Positions 24,582 through 32,908 of a stretch of DNA of 64,000 nucleotides are shown piece by piece. Made by a program: the position numbers and the translations under genes. Position 1 is the first letter of the stretch. Each line of letters starts with the position of its first letter. The notes beneath the pieces are model-generated. The model was not told the origin of the DNA. It made no database searches and worked only from the letters and a program-made list of their open reading frames with translations. This stretch comes from B30-G6 sp963701385 (GTDB lineage Bacteria; Desulfobacterota; Desulfobacteria; Desulfobacterales; B30-G6), in contig CAVOZW010000001.1 in assembly GCA_963701385.1 (NCBI GenBank), forward strand, positions 186,001-250,000, written 5' to 3'.

Positions 24582-26669
24582 TTATGAAGCCGATAACTTT
24601 GAGAAATCGGCAAATTTATCAAAAAGCCCGGCAATGATGCCGAGAAGTGCCAATCGGTTATACCTGACAGCCTTGTCTTCCGCCATGACCAGAACGCCAT
24701 CGAAAAAAGCATCCACACCATCTCGCAGTGACGCTATTTCCATCAGGCCTTCTTCAAAACAACCCTTTTCCAGATGCGCCAGAGCCCGACGCTTGACATT
24801 CTTGAATGCTGTAAAAAGATCACTTTCAGATGGATGCTCAAACAACAGTTCGTCGACCGCGACCCCGCCGAATCCCTCTGCTTTGCGGATTATGTTGACC
24901 ACACGTTTGAACGCAATTGCCAGAGGCTCGAAATCGGGCGCCCCCTTCAGCTTTTCAAGTGCCTTGACCCTGTTCCACACCTCCGGTACACTCACACGCT
25001 CCGCTCCGGCACTGACCACAGCGGCAATAACGTCCTTGGAACATCCTTCGTCCGCCAATTGACGCGAAATGCGGTTTTTCAGAAAAGTGAGAACCTTTTC
25101 GGCAGTCTCCTGGATGTCCTGTTGGCTTTTCTCTGAAAACAGGGCCAGTGACGTCAAGATCATGTCTTTCAGGGGAATCGACAGGCGCTGGGCCAGCATA
25201 ATATTGATGATGCCGATGCCCTGGCGCCGCAGCGCATAGGGATCGGACGCACCCGTGGGCACCAAACCGACCGAGAAGCATCCGCAGATGGAATCGATCT
25301 TGTCGGCAATAGCCAGCACAGCGCCGGTCAGCGTTTCCGGGAGAGGCCCACCCGAGTAGGTTGGCCGGTAATGCTCTTCTATGGCCGAGGCGACATCTGC
25401 CGGCTCGTTGGAAAGCGTGGCGTATACGCGGCCCATGACACCCTGGAGCTTGGGAAATTCTACCACCACCTGGCTCACCAGATCTGCCTTGCACAGGCTG
25501 GCCGCACGTACCACGCGGTCCTTAAAAGCTGAATCATCCGATACCAAGCCCGCTACAAACGTACTGATTTTCACGACCCGCTGAATCTTTTCCGCCATGG
25601 TACCGAGATCGGCCTGAAAAAGGACCCCCTGCAGGCGTTCATTCCATGGACCGAAAAGGGTCTTTACATCGCTCTGATAGAAAAATTGGGCATCCGCCAA
25701 GCGCGCCCGCAGTACCCGCTCATGCCCTCTTGCCACCAGGTCGAGATCCTTGGTACGGGTGTTGTTGACGGCCACAAAATAGGGCATCAGATTTCCGGCG
25801 CCGTCCACCACGGCAAAATATTTCTGATGCTCCCGCATGGCCGTAATCAAAATTTCATCGGGAATGCCCAGAAAATCTTTATCGTATCGTCCGGCGGTCG
25901 CAACCGGATACTCCACAAGGTTGGTGACAATATCGAGAAGTTCCTCGTCCGGCAGGATATTGCCGCCCACGCCAACAGCGGCGGATGCAATTTCGCGGGC
26001 CGTTTTCTTTTTTCTCACCGCCATATCCACCAACACATGGACAGACCGAAGTTTGTCCACATATTCACCTGGCTCGGCGATTTTGATTTTAGACGGATGC
26101 ATGAAGCTGTGACCGAAAGTGGTCCGATTGCTCTTGATATTGCCCAACTGGAACGACACGATCTTTGATCCCAGCAAGGCCAGGATGGAATGGATGGGAC
26201 GGGCAAAGGCGATATTCAGTTCACCCCATTTCATGGTTTTGGGAAATGGCATGCAGAGAATGGCCTCCGGCAGCATCTGCTTCAAAATGGTGCCGGTCGC
26301 CAGACCCTTTTCAACGACTTTGGCGCACATATAGGATCCCTTATCCGTCTTTTTCACTTTGAGGGCGCGGAGATCCACGCCGACCTTCTGCGCGAATTTC
26401 TGAATTGCCATGCTCGGGTTACCCGCGGCATCATAGGCCACCTTCTCCGGCGGCCCCAGCACCTCCGTGGTGATGGTCTTCTGTTTGGCGGCAACCTTAT
26501 CGATCATGACAGCCAGGTGCCTCGGCGTACCGTATGTTCTGGCATCCCCATGCGAAATACGAGCCGCGCTCAGTTTGTTTTTTATATGTGCCGACAGGGC
26601 TTTCAGTGCCGGTTCAATATAACCAGCCGGTATCTCTTCGGCACCGATTTCAAGCAATAGTGTTTCCAT
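24582..26669 (-). CDS. glyS: Glycyl-tRNA synthetase beta subunit
   Basis: 695 residues; forms an alpha2-beta2 enzyme with GlyQ that charges tRNA-Gly. The opening METLLLEIGAEEIPAGYIEPAL is the family hallmark, and FLGIPDEILITAMREHQKYF is the HD-like core segment. The C-terminal anticodon-binding domain runs from about 580. The ATG at 26669 has GAGGACG upstream; the open frame extends 14 codons further without similarity. It lies 142 bases downstream of glyQ on the same strand, with a hairpin-rich spacer (AAATCGCTGCGCAATTT at about 26685-26701) that resembles the dual-hairpin repeat family. Confidence 0.97.
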   Translation of the reverse strand: METLLLEIGAEEIPAGYIEPALKALSAHIKNKLSAARISHGDARTYGTPRHLAVMIDKVAAKQKTITTEVLGPPEKVAYDAAGNPSMAIQKFAQKVGVDLRALKVKKTDKGSYMCAKVVEKGLATGTILKQMLPEAILCMPFPKTMKWGELNIAFARPIHSILALLGSKIVSFQLGNIKSNRTTFGHSFMHPSKIKIAEPGEYVDKLRSVHVLVDMAVRKKKTAREIASAAVGVGGNILPDEELLDIVTNLVEYPVATAGRYDKDFLGIPDEILITAMREHQKYFAVVDGAGNLMPYFVAVNNTRTKDLDLVARGHERVLRARLADAQFFYQSDVKTLFGPWNERLQGVLFQADLGTMAEKIQRVVKISTFVAGLVSDDSAFKDRVVRAASLCKADLVSQVVVEFPKLQGVMGRVYATLSNEPADVASAIEEHYRPTYSGGPLPETLTGAVLAIADKIDSICGCFSVGLVPTGASDPYALRRQGIGIINIMLAQRLSIPLKDMILTSLALFSEKSQQDIQETAEKVLTFLKNRISRQLADEGCSKDVIAAVVSAGAERVSVPEVWNRVKALEKLKGAPDFEPLAIAFKRVVNIIRKAEGFGGVAVDELLFEHPSESDLFTAFKNVKRRALAHLEKGCFEEGLMEIASLRDGVDAFFDGVLVMAEDKAVRYNRLALLGIIAGLFDKFADFSKLSAS

Positions 26670-26811
26670 AACGTCCTCTCTGTCAAATCGCTGCGCAATT
26701 TGACGGCACACGGCTGCGCCGCTTATTTAAGATCTCTCCCAGCTGGTTGTGGATCAATAGGCCAGAATAGAGAGATCACCTATCTCATTTCAACAACGGC
26801 AAATGGTCAGG

Positions 26812-27678
26812 CTAACTCAATAATGGATACCCCATGGCTTCGCGCTGTTTCAGATACCCTTCGGCACACAGCCGGGCCAGATTCCGGATGCGTCCGATGT
26901 ATCCGGTCCTCTCGGTCACGCTGATGGCGCCCCTTGCGTCCAGAAGGTTGAACGTGTGAGAGCACTTGAGGCAATACTCATAGGCCGGTATGACCAAATC
27001 CATGGCAATCGTTTTCTGGGATTCAACTTCATATTTGGTAAACAGATCCAGGAGCATATTCACGTCAGCCTTTTCAAAATTGTAGGTGGACTGCTCCACT
27101 TCCTGGCGATGGTGCACCTGACCATAGGTAACCGTATCGTTCCACATGAGATCATATACATTGTCGATCCCCTGAAGATACATGGCGATACGCTCCAGAC
27201 CATAGGTCAGCTCCACGGGAATGGGAGACAATTCAACACTACCGGCCTGTTGAAAATAGGTAAACTGCGTGATCTCCATACCATCGAGCCAAACTTCCCA
27301 CCCCAGGCCGGATGCGCCGAGGGTGGGGGATTCCCAATCATCCTCCACGAACCGGATATCGTGTTCCAGGGGATCGATACCCAGAACCTTCATGCTCTGC
27401 AGGTATTGCTGCTGAACATCCGGGGGTGAGGGTTTCAGAATGACCTGGTACTGGTAGTAGTGCTGCAGCCGGTTCGGGTTCTCGCCGTATCTGCCGTCTG
27501 TGGGTCGCCTGGATGGTTGAACATAGGCCACCTTCCAAGGCTCCGGCCCCAGTGCTTTCAATGTCGTATTGTGATGAAAGGTGCCGGCCCCGACCTCCAG
27601 GTCGTAGGGTTGGGTGACCACGCATCCTTTTCGCGCCCAGAATGTGTTCAGCTTTAATATAAGGTCTTGGAAGTTCAT
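26812..27678 (-). CDS. glyQ: Glycyl-tRNA synthetase alpha subunit
   Basis: 288 residues, the usual length. Catalytic subunit of the bacterial-type heterotetrameric glycyl-tRNA synthetase; it forms glycyl-adenylate and charges tRNA. Motifs include NFQDLILKLNTFWARKGC at the start, QPYDLEVGAGTFHP-like (GAGTFHHNTTL), and YVQPSRRPTDGRYGENPNR. The ATG at 27678 has AGGACAGGAA directly upstream; the frame is open for 34 more codons but these are low-complexity. glyS follows. Confidence 0.97.
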   Translation of the reverse strand: MNFQDLILKLNTFWARKGCVVTQPYDLEVGAGTFHHNTTLKALGPEPWKVAYVQPSRRPTDGRYGENPNRLQHYYQYQVILKPSPPDVQQQYLQSMKVLGIDPLEHDIRFVEDDWESPTLGASGLGWEVWLDGMEITQFTYFQQAGSVELSPIPVELTYGLERIAMYLQGIDNVYDLMWNDTVTYGQVHHRQEVEQSTYNFEKADVNMLLDLFTKYEVESQKTIAMDLVIPAYEYCLKCSHTFNLLDARGAISVTERTGYIGRIRNLARLCAEGYLKQREAMGYPLLS

Positions 27679-27849
27679 TTCCTGTCCTTTTACATGGCTA
27701 TGTTTATTGGGTTCATAGCGCTGGGAAGCCTGGACGCCTGGAAGCTGGGATGCTGCTATCTGCTTTAAGCTGTCAGCCACCCTCGGACCCTTGTATCACC
27801 CACGAACCTTGGATATCCTTGGTTTCATCACCCAACGAACACAATAAAC
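27679..27849. other. Intergenic spacer with short G/T-rich repeated words
   Basis: 171 bases between the GHMP kinase and glyQ. It contains GTTTATTGGGTT (about 27701) and, in the opposite sense, AACACAATAAACTC (about 27838). The same words occur at 3343-3372 and 28913-28937. CCTGG/AGCTGGGA-type short repeats lie between. No gene or terminator is recognised. Confidence 0.4.
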
Positions 27850-28911
27850 TCAAAAAACGCTAACCGCCACTCCCTTGGTGGCCACACAGGCATCGAGTAT
27901 CCGCGCATCTTTCCGCTGACGAAGAATGTTTTCCCATATCCCCCTAAGTCTGTCAATATCTTCCATTGCCCCGAGTGCCCACACACATCCGCCGCCGCCG
28001 GCACCTGCAAATCGTACCCCACACGTATTTTTCAGGGCCGATGTCCGCAATTGGTCTCCCATTGAGTCAAAGACTTCCGGCGTCATCTCCCGCCTAAAGG
28101 CCACTTCCCTGTTCATACAACGGACCGCCTCCTCATAATTCTGGTCCATCATGGCCTCAATAAATTTCTGGGTAGTGGCGCAGATTTCCCTCCAAATTTT
28201 TCGATGTTTCCCGGCAATGAATTGTCTGACCCACTGGCCATTGACATCTTTGGAAACGTGCGGCACTCCGCAATAGGCCACCAGGATGTGCGTTTCGATG
28301 GCAGGGAAAAGGCGCGGTTTGGCGATGGTGACTTTTTTAAATGCCCGGGCGGCGCTCTCTCTGGCCCAATACCAGGCATGAACGCCCCCGTAGGCAGCTG
28401 CCAGATGATCCTGAAGGCCACACGAAACGCCCGCCACGCTCCCTTCCAGCGCATGGGCCAGCAAGGCTGTTTCCCGAACCGGCGTCGCGCCGGCGCCGGC
28501 TTTGAAAAGAACGGTTTGAAATGCCGCCACCAAGGCAACCGCCGCGGATGACGATCCCCCCAGGGCGCTTCTGGGAGGCGACGAAGAAGCAATGCAAATC
28601 TCCACCCCGTCGGCATCAAAATAGTTGGCAACGGCAAACATCAAACCAAGCGGGTGATCAAAAGGTGCCTGGGACAACGAAAAAGCTGTGGGTTCGAACC
28701 CTTTGGATTTGATGCGCGTGATTCCTTTTCGACACGCTTTAAGCGTCACCGTTGTTCGCATGTCAAGAGCGATGTTAAAGGTGCACGGTCTGTAACGCCT
28801 CAAGGGCAGGTAAAAAGTACTCAGATCCAAGGTCCCACCCATGTCGATGCGACAAGGTGCCGAGGCTTCGACATGTCGGTCTTTCAAAAACGCTCTAATA
28901 GAAATGTTCAT
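27850..28911 (-). CDS. GHMP-family sugar kinase
   Basis: 353 residues. The ATP-binding GHMP motif is PPRSALGGSSSAAVALVAAF (about 111-130), the N-terminal substrate segment is SAPCRIDMGGTLDL, and the C-terminal glycine-rich loop is CGVRFAGAGGGGCVWAL. These features resemble heptose-7-phosphate, fucose and galactose kinases, which phosphorylate a sugar hydroxyl. No LPS or nucleotide-sugar genes are adjacent, so the substrate is open. The ATG at 28911 has no clear Shine-Dalgarno sequence and lies just inside a G/T-rich repeat (28913-28937), unusual for this region. It follows recO on the same strand. Confidence 0.78.
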   Translation of the reverse strand: MNISIRAFLKDRHVEASAPCRIDMGGTLDLSTFYLPLRRYRPCTFNIALDMRTTVTLKACRKGITRIKSKGFEPTAFSLSQAPFDHPLGLMFAVANYFDADGVEICIASSSPPRSALGGSSSAAVALVAAFQTVLFKAGAGATPVRETALLAHALEGSVAGVSCGLQDHLAAAYGGVHAWYWARESAARAFKKVTIAKPRLFPAIETHILVAYCGVPHVSKDVNGQWVRQFIAGKHRKIWREICATTQKFIEAMMDQNYEEAVRCMNREVAFRREMTPEVFDSMGDQLRTSALKNTCGVRFAGAGGGGCVWALGAMEDIDRLRGIWENILRQRKDARILDACVATKGVAVSVF

Positions 28912-28952
28912 GATTCATTGTTGGGTTGGTTGGGTTCCTCTGATAGCTCGCT

Positions 28953-29723
28953 TTACGACGGCAGGCGCAGCCGACGTAAAAATTTCAGACTCTTCGGTTC
29001 TCTTCCGATATGGTATGCGACAAAGGCTTCCAGAAAGACCAGACCCTCCTGCATGGCTGTGGGTGAAAACCGTATCCTTGCGGCCTTGTTCAATTCACAT
29101 GTGTTCAACCACTGCAGCTGTTTGATGGTTCCTCTGGATAGGCAGCTTTGTCTTGATGAATAGGGGCTGCAGTGTTCGCAGACAACACCGCCCTTTGCCA
29201 GATCGACATTTATTTTCAGCTGGCGATGATCCACCATGTCCGAATGACAGGTACAGCAATAATTCAAATTCGGGCATAATCCGGATAAGGTTAGAAGTCG
29301 CATCTGAAACAGGATACTCAACACCTCGTCAGGTATCTCCCCGGCATCGAGGGCCTTGAGAGCATAATCCAGAAGCTGAAAAATTGCCACCTGCTGTCTG
29401 CCTTCTTCCAGGGTATCGTTAACGAGTTCCGCCCAGTAGCTGGCAAAAGCGGTTTTGGTGATGTTGCCCCTGATGTGGTTCAAGGGGCTGGAAAAAGAGG
29501 CCTCGGTAAGAACCGGTAATCCCTTGCGGTTGCTGCTGCTGACAACGATGTCCAGCAGAGAGAACAACTCCAGAACACCGGAAAACCGTTTGGTACTCCG
29601 TTTGGCCGACTTGGCAATGGCAGTCATCTTTCCGTGCTGGTATGTTAAAAAGGTGATGATCAGGTCAAAATCACCATAATCCAGACGACGGATCAGAATC
29701 GCCGGGGATGAAAAACGGGGCAT
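28953..29723 (-). CDS. recO: DNA repair protein RecO
   Basis: 256 residues. RecO helps load RecA on SSB-coated gaps with RecR/RecF. The N-terminal OB domain includes ILIRRLDYGDFDLIITFLT and KGARR-like basic residues (AKSAKRSTKRFSG). A four-Cys zinc site is visible (CCTCHSDM, then CEHC). Helices follow to the C-terminus. It is at the usual length and starts four bases before the mgtE stop region, so recO is likely co-transcribed with mgtE. The ribosome binding site is weak (AAGCGG). Confidence 0.93.
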   Translation of the reverse strand: MPRFSSPAILIRRLDYGDFDLIITFLTYQHGKMTAIAKSAKRSTKRFSGVLELFSLLDIVVSSSNRKGLPVLTEASFSSPLNHIRGNITKTAFASYWAELVNDTLEEGRQQVAIFQLLDYALKALDAGEIPDEVLSILFQMRLLTLSGLCPNLNYCCTCHSDMVDHRQLKINVDLAKGGVVCEHCSPYSSRQSCLSRGTIKQLQWLNTCELNKAARIRFSPTAMQEGLVFLEAFVAYHIGREPKSLKFLRRLRLPS

Positions 29724-29727
29724 CCGC

Positions 29728-31077
29728 TTAAACCCCTAACAGGGAAGTGGCAATGGCAAAATAGAAAAACACACTGATGATATCGATGGCGGTCGTTACA
29801 AAGGGACCCGTGGCTACGGCCGGATCGATCTCTATTTTTGCAAAGAGCATGGGAACCAGGGATCCCACCAGTGCTGCTACGGACATGGAGCAGATGACCG
29901 AGGACCCCACGGCTATGGCAAGCATGATCGTGCTGTATTTAAAATGTGCCACGACCCCGATGAGAAGACCGTAAACAAGCCCTAATATTAAGCCGATGGA
30001 GAGTTCCTTAAAAACCACCGGCCACAACTCGCCTGTGTCTATCCGACCCGTGGCAAGACCTCGCACGACAATGGTGGAGGATTGGGTGCCGATATTACCA
30101 CCCATGCCCATGATCACCGGAATAAAAGCCGCCAGGTAGGTCAGTTTTCTCAGGCTCTCTTCAAAATGACCGATGACGAAAAAAGCGACGATACCGCCTA
30201 TGCAGCTGGCAAAAAGCCAGGGAAGACGGATGCGGGTACTTTTTAGGACAGATTTCGTCTCGACGAAATCTTCGCCCACACCCGCCATTTTCAAGATATC
30301 CTCGGTCGCCTCGCGCCTGAAAATATCGATAACATCGTCGACCGTTACAATGCCCACCAGTTTGTTGGTGTCGTCTACGACGGGGACGGCCAAAATATCG
30401 TACCGGGCAACGATTTTAGCGACTTCCTCCTGATCCATATCCGTCTTCACGGAGAAGACATCCGTCACCATGAAATCTTTCAAGGGTGTTTCAGGCAACA
30501 CAACCACCAGCTGCCGAAGCGAGCTCACCCCCACCAGATTGCCGTATTCATTGATGACATAGAGATAAAAGGGCATCTCCACGTCCTGATGCTCTTTTTG
30601 CAACGATTTTATGGCCTCGCCTGCAGTGACATCCTCCCGCAGGGCAATGAAATCGGGTACCATGATACCGCCGGCGGTATCGTCTTCATAGCGGAGCAGA
30701 CCTTCGATCTCCTCCGATCCTTCTTTACGCATCTTATGAAGAATAGCGTCTGCCGTCTCTTCCGGCAACTTACCGATTATGTCGGCGACATCGTCGGTGG
30801 GCATATCCTCCAAAACAGTTACGACGTCTTCAATTTTCAAGACCTCCACAAAGGATAAGAGAGTATCGTCTTCCAATTCACTAAACAGGATGCCTCTCTG
30901 TTCTATATCCTCTATCATTTTGAAAAGTTTGAGCTGTTCCGTATGCGAAAGGGAATTGAAGACCCTCGACAGATCGGCGGCGTGGGTTTTGGCTACAATC
31001 TTACGTAAGTGCGGAAGCGCATTGCGCCGCAACAATCGTTTGATGCTTTCGATTAAAATGGTATTTTGATCAGCCAT
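29728..31077 (-). CDS. mgtE: Magnesium transporter MgtE
   Basis: 449 residues, full length. Mg2+ channel of the inner membrane gated by cytoplasmic Mg2+. It has an MgtE N domain (about 20-125, acidic helices), two CBS domains (about 135-255, ending GIVTVDDVIDIFRREATEDI), a plug helix, and five membrane helices from about 285. The pore segment contains GMGGNIGTQSSTIVVRG and, further on, DPAVATGPFVTTAIDIISVF with the conserved Asp that selects Mg2+. It sits immediately upstream of recO on the minus strand. Confidence 0.95.
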   Translation of the reverse strand: MADQNTILIESIKRLLRRNALPHLRKIVAKTHAADLSRVFNSLSHTEQLKLFKMIEDIEQRGILFSELEDDTLLSFVEVLKIEDVVTVLEDMPTDDVADIIGKLPEETADAILHKMRKEGSEEIEGLLRYEDDTAGGIMVPDFIALREDVTAGEAIKSLQKEHQDVEMPFYLYVINEYGNLVGVSSLRQLVVVLPETPLKDFMVTDVFSVKTDMDQEEVAKIVARYDILAVPVVDDTNKLVGIVTVDDVIDIFRREATEDILKMAGVGEDFVETKSVLKSTRIRLPWLFASCIGGIVAFFVIGHFEESLRKLTYLAAFIPVIMGMGGNIGTQSSTIVVRGLATGRIDTGELWPVVFKELSIGLILGLVYGLLIGVVAHFKYSTIMLAIAVGSSVICSMSVAALVGSLVPMLFAKIEIDPAVATGPFVTTAIDIISVFFYFAIATSLLGV

Positions 31078-31133
31078 TGGGGCACCGCCTTTGCGTTTTT
31101 ATCAAATACCATGAAGACCGGGGCGCTTCATTG

Positions 31134-32135
31134 TTAGAGGATTATCTTAATGTGGGAGGCCCCACGCAATGCCTCCAGCCAATCCACAAATGCTTTTTCG
31201 GAAAGCTCCTTGAAGAGGATATCTTCGATCTCGCGATAAGCCGTCTCTAATGGTATTTCATTTTCTTTGAGGATATTTTCAATATAGAAGATTTGAAAGC
31301 CCTGGTCGGTATCCAGGACCACTGTGTTCGCTCCCTTCGAGAGACCAACCAGGGCTTTTTTCAACTGCTGTGAAAAATCCTTGTAGGCCAGAACACCGAG
31401 ATCGCCACCGCTTTTGGCCAGCGATGATTCCGAGTATTCACGGGCAAGAGATTCAAAGGATGTCCCTTTTCCCAGCGCAGCTTGAATATGTTCCATTTTT
31501 TCCAAAACAGCCTGTTTCTCGTCTGCGTCGGCACCCTCTGGTACGCGCATGATAATGTTGCGAAGATGGTACTTTAGCTCACCCTGATATTTCTCGATGT
31601 TGTTTGCATAATATGCCGCGACATCCTCTTTTGTTATCACGATGTTAGACCTTACGGCCATGTTGAGGAGCTTTGACCTCAGGGCTTGTTCCTTCAACTT
31701 CTCCCGGTAGGATTCGATGGTCATACCCTCTCTTTCAAGGGCAGCCCGAAAGTCTTCATCCGTCCACAACTTGCTTGCCTTGATCTGTTCGATATTGTTG
31801 TTGATGTCCTCATCGCTCACTTTGATCTTGTAGCGCTCGATTTCCTGGTCGGTAATCTTCTGGTCCACCAGTTTTTTGACGATATCGTTTCTGACCCTGT
31901 AAAGCATTTCCTGTTCCTTTTCAGGGTCATAACCGAGGGACTTGATCTGCGTCTCATAAGGAGACATGGCTTCCTGCACCTCGAGATATGTAATGATGTC
32001 ATCATTGACGACAGCAACGATGCGATCCACGATTTCGCCGCCAAGGGCAGAAGCCCATCCCGCAAAGCAAAGTGTCCATAGGGAAACCCACATGAGTCGC
32101 TGCATGATCATCTTGAGATGTAAATGCCTGGTCAT
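31134..32135 (-). CDS. SurA-like periplasmic peptidyl-prolyl isomerase
   Basis: 333 residues with an export signal (hydrophobic core around LMWVSLWTLCFAGWASA). Then a SurA N-terminal chaperone domain (about 34-170, IVDRIVAVVNDDIITYLEV) and one parvulin PpiC domain (about 185-285, with YHLRNIIMRVP and GGDLGVLAYKDF). Expected to assist outer-membrane protein folding in the periplasm. Classical SurA has two parvulin domains; this has one. Start alternatives are ATG 32135, used here, or internal Met codons nearer the signal core. It follows a second SurA-like lipoprotein by 27 bases. Confidence 0.88.
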   Translation of the reverse strand: MTRHLHLKMIMQRLMWVSLWTLCFAGWASALGGEIVDRIVAVVNDDIITYLEVQEAMSPYETQIKSLGYDPEKEQEMLYRVRNDIVKKLVDQKITDQEIERYKIKVSDEDINNNIEQIKASKLWTDEDFRAALEREGMTIESYREKLKEQALRSKLLNMAVRSNIVITKEDVAAYYANNIEKYQGELKYHLRNIIMRVPEGADADEKQAVLEKMEHIQAALGKGTSFESLAREYSESSLAKSGGDLGVLAYKDFSQQLKKALVGLSKGANTVVLDTDQGFQIFYIENILKENEIPLETAYREIEDILFKELSEKAFVDWLEALRGASHIKIIL

Positions 32136-32162
32136 CTGTTTTATTCATCCGCTGGGGGGTTA

Positions 32163-32864
32163 TCACCGATTCACAAGTCTATTCCATGCCGCCTGGTTGA
32201 CATTCACGGTATACTGTTTTTCCAACCCCGTCATCCACTCCCGGTACAGGGTTTCCTTTTTGCTGTTTCGTACCTGCTGGACGATAATGTCGTCAATGTT
32301 GGATTCATCCACTTCCTTATCCGCATCGGAACCCGACGAACTGTAATGCTGTTCGTAGTAGTCGGATATCTCTTCCGACGTAATGCGTATCCGGGGTTCC
32401 AGTTCATGGTCAACGACCTTTTCCATCAACAGGCGAATTCGCAGCTCATTTTTCCATTGCTGAAAGGATACCGCCTGCTCAATCAGTACCCGATCGAACT
32501 CACCCTTGGGATAATCCGATTTTATCGATGCAATCGCCACTTCGAGTTCCGCATCACTCACGTGTATGTTGAGTTCTCTGGCCCGTTCCATGAGAATTAA
32601 TCTTTCGGTTAGCTGATTCAGGATACGTATCTGAATATTGGCCAATATCCCTTTATCCATGCCCGTACCCATGCCGAAACCAGGCCTGAAATCCTCGACC
32701 GCCCTGTCGAAGTCATCCACCGTGACAACACTGTCGTTGATTTGAATCAAGACCTCCGGAGACACCGGCCCCTTTGATTCGGAACAGCTTAGAACACCTG
32801 CCCATGCAAGCAGAATCACCCCTAATAGTACATGACATCGATAAGACCACTGGCCTTGCTGCAT
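32163..32864 (-). CDS. SurA N-terminal-domain lipoprotein
   Basis: 233 residues. An N-terminal signal ends in a lipobox-like GVLSC (Cys about 27), predicting a lipoprotein. The rest matches the SurA/trigger-like chaperone domain (VLIQINDSVVTVDDFDRAV, then RLILMERARELNIHVSDAELEVAI), but there is no parvulin domain, so it should be a chaperone rather than an isomerase. It lies between mfd and the PpiC gene, all on the minus strand, and may form a two-chaperone unit with its neighbour (inference). Confidence 0.8.
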   Translation of the reverse strand: MQQGQWSYRCHVLLGVILLAWAGVLSCSESKGPVSPEVLIQINDSVVTVDDFDRAVEDFRPGFGMGTGMDKGILANIQIRILNQLTERLILMERARELNIHVSDAELEVAIASIKSDYPKGEFDRVLIEQAVSFQQWKNELRIRLLMEKVVDHELEPRIRITSEEISDYYEQHYSSSGSDADKEVDESNIDDIIVQQVRNSKKETLYREWMTGLEKQYTVNVNQAAWNRLVNR

Positions 32865-32908
32865 GAAAAAGCCCCCGCTTGTGTGTCAATACGCCTGAAT
32901 TAAGGTGT

